DNA of 64,000 nucleotides, taken from NCBI GenBank assembly GCA_023078555.1, contig CM041199.1, forward strand, positions 4,903,315 through 4,967,314, written 5' to 3'. Numbering within the stretch: position 1 is the first letter of the stretch; each line of letters starts with the position of its first letter. The stretch comes from Ulva prolifera. Taxonomy: Eukaryota > Chlorophyta > Ulvophyceae > Ulvales > Ulvaceae. The notes beneath the pieces were generated by a model. The model was not told the DNA's origin, searched no databases, and saw nothing but the letters and a program-made list of their open reading frames with translations. This document shows positions 56,845 through 64,000 of the stretch, piece by piece. The position numbers and the translations under genes were made by a program.

Positions 56845-59800
56845 ATGCGTTGTGTGGTCGGAGTCTGGGCTGATGACCCATTCGATCACCGCGGTATTTG
56901 TCTCAAAGCTGCCGATTGTAGCAATTATGTGTGGACCGGCGCCAACGACGGTGTCATTGTGAGGTGCGTAACGAAGCTCCGCCATCCGTAGACATGATGT
57001 CAACCTTCTGCACGATTGTCTTACAACTCGATTGTTCTAACTGAACATCGTTATTTTGTGTAACACCGGTCTGTTGCAGGTGGGACGCCTGCGGCCATGA
57101 CGATGCTCTGCAGCCCACGATGACGCTCCTGCTGCACCAGCATCCTATACGAATGTTACAGACGTTAACAGCCGGACCTGAGCTTCTTGTCAGCGTGGAT
57201 GCAAACGGTCTTGTAGCGGTCTGGGAGGCAGCAACGGGCTCATGCAGGCTGTCAAACAGCGTCCCAGTCCTTGCATCTGCTGATCACATCGCATCAGCTC
57301 CTCTACAGGACACAGGTGCGTGATCATATGACTCGCAACCTTGGCATCGTTGGTAGGCACCTGCATGATCGCCTTGCCTGTTTCAGCATGACTCAGGCAA
57401 GCCGATACCACCGCAAGGTCTCCAATCTTTGTCTCGAGGCATGAGCACCTCCTTAAGGTGCATGGAGCGATACTACATCATGTAGCTTCCCAGAACTGTG
57501 CATACCAAGAACGAAACAGGCTGAGCCTGATATGCGCAGAGGGAAGTGAGCTGTTCGCGGCCCTGGCCGGTTAGCTCCTATGTATCCACTGCCATGTTCG
57601 GATCCATCGCATCGTCCACTGGCAACTCGACAGCAGCAATCATTTGCAGGCCATCTCGCGATCCTCACCAGTTCCACTGGCACGTCCAAGCCCCAGATTC
57701 GCAAGGCAGAAGGCCGTGACCGTCCGCGCTACGGCTCCCGGCCCTCCTATGACCCCGAAAGCCACCTAGACCGCCTCCTTGGCCGCAGCCCCTCCCACGC
57801 GACGCCGTTCGCGCCTGCAGCCAGCCAGCTCCCACCCACCGCGCTGACCCTCACACTCGTCGACTCCGGCACCGCGGCGCCGCTGCCAGCCCCGTCCGGA
57901 CAGCCGGCGCTGCAGCCGGCGGCCTCAATCCCCATTACGACAGCGGCCCTCGTGAATGCGGCACGGCAGGCTGAATCTGCAGCCGCCGCCTCCGAGGCTC
58001 CCCCCTCACCAGATCCAGGGCCCGAGAAGGCGCTCGCAATGACTAGCTTTGCATGTGGAGGAGGGGAGGAGGGGGCACCACATGCGGGGCCGTCCGAGAC
58101 GAACTCAGCCGGCAGTGGCGGGCGAGGGGCCCACGCTGTGCTTGCAGTCACGTCTCACGGCCGCATCCTCCTGTGGCTCACAGGTAGCAACGAGGTGCGC
58201 CACCCGACCCCTGCGCAACTGCCTGGCAGAAGGCGGCCAATCATTGTGCGCAGTCAGGGACCAGGACACCAGGGTTCTGTTTGTTCACCCAGCCCCCCTG
58301 CAGGTGCCGGACGTGCCTGTTCCAGAGCTCAGCCAGGTGTGCGCACTGCACGCCGACCCCGTAGCGGCGGCCATCGCGCCGCGCGGCCGCCACGTAGCAA
58401 TCGCGTCTGCGAGCCACTGGGCGGTGTTCCGTACGACCGCAGTCCACGCTGAGCTGCGCGTGCCGACCGCGCTGCGGGTCATTCACGCCGGGGACCTGTG
58501 CTCGCCGCCGCAGGCCCCCCGGGACCCCCTCTTGCGCGCGCCGCTCGTCGGGGCCGCCTTTCCGCCTGCGCACGACCGCACAGCTGGCGCCCGTGCCGGC
58601 CCGGCAGCTGGGCTCACGGCAGAGGCGAACGGCGGTGTTGTGCACGCAGGCGCCGCCGCCGTCGGGGTGACGGTGGTGCTGTGGAGTGAAGACGGCACCG
58701 CGGCCGTCGTCCACGTGACAGAGCGGGACGCTGCACGCGCGGGGGCAAACGCGGAGGGGTGCGGGGGCGATGCGCAGGCGGGCGCCATGCATAGGGCCAG
58801 CGGCGCGGGTGGCGGTGGGGGGGTGCTTCTGGGAATGCTGCCCGGCGTGGACGCGCAGAGGCTGTACGGCAGGAGTGATTGCGGAGCGGAGGGTGGTGCG
58901 GCTGCACGGCCAGAGGTAGGGTTTGCGGCGGGGCGGAGGCTTGTGCGCATGCTCCCGCTGCCGCACGCAGTGCAGTCAGCAGGCGCAGCCCGCGTGTCAG
59001 CTACCAGCGCGAACCACGAGCCCTGTGCCGACATCACGAATGCCGTGCGCAAACCCGGCGCTGCTCGTGCAAACGGCAGAGCTGGTAGCGGCAAGCCCTC
59101 CACAGGCGCGTCGCGGGTGCATGCATGGGACACATGCATGTCTGTTGCAGAGATCCCGCCGCCGAGCGCACGGAGTGGGCGAGGTGCAGCGGACGCGGGC
59201 GCGGTGCCTCACCTGCCAGCTGCCAGCTCATGCTTAGCTGATGTGTTTGGGAAGGGGGGCGGGTGGGGTGAGGTGGATGGCACCGGGCAGCGTGGCAAAG
59301 GTTCCGGTGGCGTGAGTTCCACGGCTAGTCCCGCTGCGGGCGTGCAGGAGCACGCTGCGATGGACTCGCGCCAGGGCGACCACGGCGCTGTGCTGTGCGC
59401 TGGGGGAGGCGGGGGGTCGGGGGCGCGGTCGTGGCCGCGGACCACGGCCAGGACGCTGCTCAGCACGAGCGTCGGGATGCCGCCATGTGTGGCGCTCGGG
59501 CGCAGTGACGGCAGCATCCTGCTGCAGCCGCTCATGTTTGCGGCCGTGCAGACCGCCGCGCAGGAGGAGGTCCAGCGGTCGTATGTGAGGGCGCACCCGC
59601 AGCCGCCGCCGCAGGCGCCGGGGAGTGCAGGGTACTCCATGCAATGCAGCGGACTCGGGTGGCACCCTGCGGCGGCGCTGACGTGGGGAGATGGGTGTGC
59701 GGCGTGCATGCGCGTCATGCATGGCCATGACCGGCCGATCACGTGCATGGCGGAGGCCGACCTGCAGCGGTCGATCATCTCTGTTGGGATCGTGCAGTCC

Positions 59801-62800
59801 GAGGAGGCCGCCGGCGAGACGCCACGGTCCGCAACGCATGTCATGGATGCGTTTCCGGAGGACGGGGGGCAGCCGGTCCGTCCTGCCGACACCGCGCAGC
59901 CCGGGGCGCCCCTGGTGGCGCAGCGCAGCATGCACAGCGGCAGGCCGCGCACGCATGCGCCTGTGGATGGGGCAGACGGCCTCGCGTCTGGGCCTGAGCT
60001 CCTGCGGCCGCACTCGGGAAGTTTGCAAACGGCGCCAAAGGGGCTCGCGGCGCTGCGCTCCATCTTCACGGGGCACTCGCTGCGGCGGCAGCGCAGCTCG
60101 CGCAGCGCACGTGGAGGCCCTCCCCCGCCGCCCTCAACGGAGCGCTCCGGCAGCTTTGAGCGGGTGCGGGAGGAGGAAGAAGATGCGGCGGCACGCGGCG
60201 ATGGCGGGGGCGAGAGTGTGCGCCCTGGCACGCATGCGGAGGACTCCGGCTCGCTGCCCGCCAACCCGCCGTCGCCGGAGCATGCGCCGCCTGTGGACAT
60301 TTCAGAGAGCGGGGGCCCATGCCACAGGGTGCTGTTCAGCGGCTGCGAGGCGGGGCGGGTGTGCGTGTGGGGGGTGTCTGCGTGGCCTCCTGACCCGCGG
60401 GGCCCCGCCGCGGCGGCTGAGCCGCCGTTCGGGCCCACATTGGGGGACTCGGCCGCGGGGCCGCACGACCCCTGGAGCGTGTTTGGCGAGCCGCTCTTCA
60501 GCGTCCACGCCCTCGCGGAACCTGTCTGGCAGGTGGTCCTGCCGCCACAGAACGCGCCCCCTCCTTGGCACCAGTGCGTCCCCTGCCATGCCATGCCCAC
60601 ACTGCGTACCAGTGTTGGGTCGCTTTGCAGCATTTCCAGCGCTGCCACCCCGAAATTAGATCTGAATATTCGGAATTGCTCTATGTGATTGGGCCCTATG
60701 ACCCACCACTGCTGCGTGCGTGCTCCCGCAGCCACGTGCGAGTGACCCTCCCGTGTGGTTTGGCAACACGGGCTCACTGTCATGCGTTTGGCCGGGCGCC
60801 TCGGCGCACCAAGCAGCCGTGGGTGTCCCGTTGCTGCAGTTTGTGTATGGATGACGGCCATCGTGCCTCCTAGGGTGCGAATTCCGATGCCGCTGTCCAC
60901 CCTCCACATCCCGAAAGCAATACACTGACAGCGGTATTCCATGGCGTGCTCGAGGTGACTGCCAGGTGATGCAGGCGTGCGTGTCAATTGCCCTTGGTCA
61001 CATTTGAGTCCTGTCGTCACTCATGGCATCCCCCTCCCCCCACCCCGTCATGGGATTGTGAAACCCTGTCTGAGGGGATGTTGCTGTGCAGCGCCGTGAT
61101 TGCCATCGGCGTGAACGGCACCGCCGCCGTCATCGACGTTTTTGCCGAGGCCGTGGCTGCCGTTCTCCAGCCCCCTGTGGCCACACCTCCGCACGAGGTC
61201 GCCTGGGACGCCTCCCGTGGCCTCCTCGCCATCGCCTCCCACCCCCCCTCCACAACGTCCGCAGCCCCGGCCGCCGCCGCATCCACCACGAACGCCCAGC
61301 ATGTTTGCGGCTCCGCGGCACCGAAGGTCGGCGCGGCAGGCCCCGCGTCCACTCTCATCATCTGGGACCTGCACACCCCCTCGCTCGACTCGGCATACGG
61401 CGGCGAGGCGGCGGAAGCGCATTTCGCCCAGTTCCTCCGGTGCCTGCGGGCGCACTACCCGCACGGCTCCGGCCTCGCGTCGCAGCACGACGCCTCGACG
61501 GCGATCCGCCGCAGCCACGGCCTCCTTGACCACCCCCTCGCCTCCTCTGGCCACTCCCTCTCCCGCCTCTCGGCCTCCTCCAACATCTCCCTCGGCACCG
61601 ACGCGACGGAGCTCACGTTCGTGGTGTCCCCGCGCACATCAGGGAGCACGAGCCACCCGTTCAGCGGCTTCCACAGCAGCTCCGGCGCGCCTCCACACAA
61701 CCCCCACCTCCCTGCCGCGCTGCTCCGGCAGCCGCACTTTGTGCACGGCGGCGACCCCAACTCCCCGGTCTCTTCCGCGCACAACACCGGCTTTGGCCCG
61801 ATGTCGCAGCACGGCGGCGCCCTCGCGGCGGTGTTCCACACCCTCGTGGACACCGTCAGCCTGCCGGGGATGCACGTGCGGCCGGTGGCCCGGCCAGCGG
61901 CGCTCACGCTGCTGCCGTCGCCGCTCAAGCCGCTGCAGCTGCTGCAGATGCACGTCGGGAAGATCGTGTCGGAGGGGGACGGCGCGGCGGCCGCCGTTGC
62001 GGCGCCGCTGCTCTCCGGCTCGAGCCGCGGCGGCAGCTGGAGGAGCGCAGACGGCCGCGGGTCGGCGCACGGCCACTGTGACCTGCGGCACGCACAGGCG
62101 GCGATGTTGTGCACCGCACTCGCGCTGACGCACCGCTGGGGCCTCGACCGGGACGCCGGTGCGGCCCCACAGCACACAGCACACAGCATGCCGGGTGCTG
62201 GATCTCCGCATCACAGCGCACAATATACTGAGCATGACTAGAGAGCACCAGGTCGCAGCATCGCGCTCGATCCGTCCCAGCTTCCCGCGTCTGTCAGCTA
62301 TTAAGCACCCCCATCCGGCCTTCAATTGTTGGTGAGCTTCACCGCTGCTTGAGTTCTCACCGGCGCCCGTCTCCTGCATGCACATCGCTGCGTTCCACGT
62401 TGGCGCGACCCGCGAGGCCGTCTAGTGACACAGTATCGCTGCCCGTGCAGATGCCGCGCTCGCCGCGGTGCTCCTCGATAGCCTGCCAAGGGCCTCCAGC
62501 CATCACGCCACGCGGGACACCGCGGCCGCATCCCCACTCGCCACGGCGGTCTCATCCGCGGCCCGAACCCCCGCCGCCCTGCGCCTGGCGGAGGACGCCC
62601 TCGTGTCGCAGAACGGCGCGGTCGCGGTGCAGCTGCCGACGCGGGGCCGCCGCGCGTGCACGGGGGCGGAGGCGGCTGCGAGCGACAAGGTGGCGGGGGT
62701 GCTCTGGCACGGCTCCCGCGGCTGGCTCGCCGTGCGGCTACTATTCATCGTCTCGCTGTGCCGGGGGCTCCAGGCGATTGCGCGGCACCTGCGCACCGCG

Positions 62801-64000
62801 CCGCACGCGAGCGCCGTGCTGACGGACCTCTACACGCACACGCTCACGCGCCCGCAGCCGGCGCCGGCCGCCGCGTTGTCACCAGCGGATCCGCCGCGGC
62901 TGCAGGCGTTGCCGCCGCTGCCACCACCCGCGCTCGGCGTGTTTGTGGGGTGCTGGTCCAGCGCGCATGCGGCGGTGCAGGAGGCGGCTCAGCTGATCGT
63001 GTCGGCGTGCGCGGCGCCGCTAGTCATGGACGCGGCGCAGGCGGCGGCCATGCATGCACGCCAGGCCGTGTTCGCGCAGGGCCGGGGGTCGGGTGGCCTC
63101 GAGCGCGGGGGACCGGACTCGCTGCGTGACCTGTCAACGCGGGGAACCTGGGCTGCGGCGACGCCGCTGTTTGGTTGGGAGGCCGTGCCGGAGGAGGCGG
63201 ATGGGCATGAGGCGGCGGCTGCGGCAGGGGCCACGGTCTCGCTGCTGCCGCAGGAGGTTCTGGGCATCCTCCGGGAGGCCCCCCAGCACGACGCTGACCC
63301 CATGCAGGTGCGCCTTGCCAGCACAGCACACAGCACGCAGCACGGCTGCCCGTGATGGCACCAGAAGATGTATAGGCTACACTACCGCATCTGACTGCCT
63401 GTGCCTGCCATGTGCTCGATGTCTGCAGCTTGATGTTGGGGTGGGTGCAGGTGCTACTGTCGGCTGCGACGTGTGCTATGCAGCCGCGCTCGGTTCCACA
63501 CGCATTGCCGCCGGCCGCGATGCGCCGGCTCTGTGCGCTCGCGCTGTCCGCGCCGGCGCCGCACTCCGCCGCAGCTGCCTCGATCCTCTCTGGCATGCTG
63601 CGCGGCGCTGAGGGCCACCGCTGGCAGCCCCATCTCACCCCGCTCCCTACCCTCTTCTCGCGCCTGCACGACACGCTCATGCGCGTGCACCGCGCGTCCG
63701 CCGCGGCCAGCCGCCGGCCGCACAGCCCGGCCCCCGCCGGCGGCCGCCCCGGCCGCACGACCCGCCGCCCCGGCGCAACCCCCGCGTCGATCGCCGAATG
63801 GCTCCGGAAGCTCCCGGCGCGCCACCGCGCTCTCCTCCTCCTCCCGGACATCCGCGCGACGTACTATGTCCGTGACCCGGACACGCACACGGCGGCGGCC
63901 GCCGACGAGGCCACTGCCCCGGCGGGCTCCGGCCGCCCCGTGAAGGATGGCGCCGCGTCCCGCATCGAGCGGATGCTGTCGTTTTACCACACCCCAGAGC
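56845..64000 (+). CDS. WDR7/rabconnectin-3-beta-type WD40 protein, partial at the right edge
   Basis: Seven exons fit in phase: 56845-56963, 57080-57315, 57650-58183, 58293-60573, 61092-62158, 62451-63307 and 63450 to the edge, at least 1881 residues. WD40 repeats appear as WTGANDGVIVRWDACG across the first junction, LVSVDANGLVAVWEAATGSC, LAVTSHGRILLWL, MHGHDRPITCMAEADLQRSI and RVLFSGCEAGRVCVWGVSAW. Exon 5 has AWDASRGLLAIASH and TLIIWDLHTPSLDS, the counterpart of the conserved WD...G.+A.L...D....WD+.TG segment of WDR7 before its helical half. Exon 6 has VFVGCWSSAHAAVQEAAQLI, like the HEAT-like W....EH+...A..L motif. WDR7 pairs with DMXL proteins in rabconnectin-3, which controls V-ATPase assembly on vesicles. 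Long Gly/Ala/Ser-rich insertions in exon 4 make this version much larger than the human protein of about 1490 residues. A MITE sits in intron 4. Confidence 0.87.
60602..60719. repeat. Target site duplications flanking MITE copy 3
   Basis: CTGCGTAC (60602-60609) and CTGCGTGC (60712-60719) match in seven of eight bases. Confidence 0.82.
60610..60711 (+). mobile_element. hAT-type MITE, 102 bp, copy 3, inside an intron of the WDR7-like gene
   Basis: Ends are CAGTGTTGGGTCG and ACCCACCACTG. It shares the core (TTGCAGCATTTCCAG, TATTCGGAATTGCTCTATGTG) with copies 1 and 2 and is exactly the same length. It begins 36 bases after the GTGCGT donor of intron 4, so it is removed by splicing. Confidence 0.9.

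Noticed and set aside
59209..61020. 603-codon minus-strand frame opposite the WD40 gene
   Set aside because: It is antisense to exon 4, where WD40 motifs are clear on the plus strand; it has no motif of its own.

Overview
This is a stretch of nuclear DNA from a eukaryote, most likely a unicellular alga or similar protist; I cannot fix the lineage. Genes are split by spliceosomal introns of about 110 to 500 bases, with donors mostly of the form GTGCGN, GTGAGN or GTACGN and CAG acceptors. Exons are mostly GC-rich and introns and spacers much less so. There are no operons. Transposons include a hAT element, hAT-type MITEs and a LINE-like retroelement. I found no convincing tRNA, rRNA or CRISPR sequence.

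Layout: 1-833 holds a minus-strand Ala/Ser-rich exon that runs off the left edge. 2200-3569 is a degenerate hAT transposon with terminal inverted repeats, an exact 8-base target duplication and a 378-base internal tandem duplication. 5787-6856 (minus) encodes a protein with a C-terminal membrane anchor. 14909-17390 and 22176-25027 (both minus) are two related genes of unknown function. About 26.2-27.8 kb (plus) is an unrecognised gene. 28436-30294 is a 5'-truncated, frameshifted LINE-like reverse transcriptase. 32207-32395 (minus) is the last exon of a tail-anchored protein.

The right half holds the identifiable housekeeping genes, all on the plus strand. They are a MAU2/SCC4-type cohesin-loader subunit (33478-40559, eight exons), a TauE/SafE-family membrane transporter with a signal peptide and Cys-rich N-terminus (43951-47614, seven exons), a small TFIIIC GTF3C6-type triple-barrel protein whose intron appears to be GC-AG (55128-55524), and a large WDR7/rabconnectin-3-beta-type WD40 protein that runs off the right edge (56845-64000, seven exons seen). 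On the minus strand, 51327-52926 encodes an unknown type II membrane protein with a Pro/Glu-rich stalk and a Cys-rich C-terminal domain.

The exon models were built by hand. They were accepted where reading frame, splice phase and family motifs agreed across the junctions. The genes do not form a pathway: cohesin loading, anion transport, RNA polymerase III transcription and vesicle or V-ATPase regulation are unrelated jobs. The best candidates for something undescribed are the paralogous gene pair at 14.9-25.0 kb, the type II membrane protein at 51-53 kb, and a 102-base MITE family with three full-length copies.
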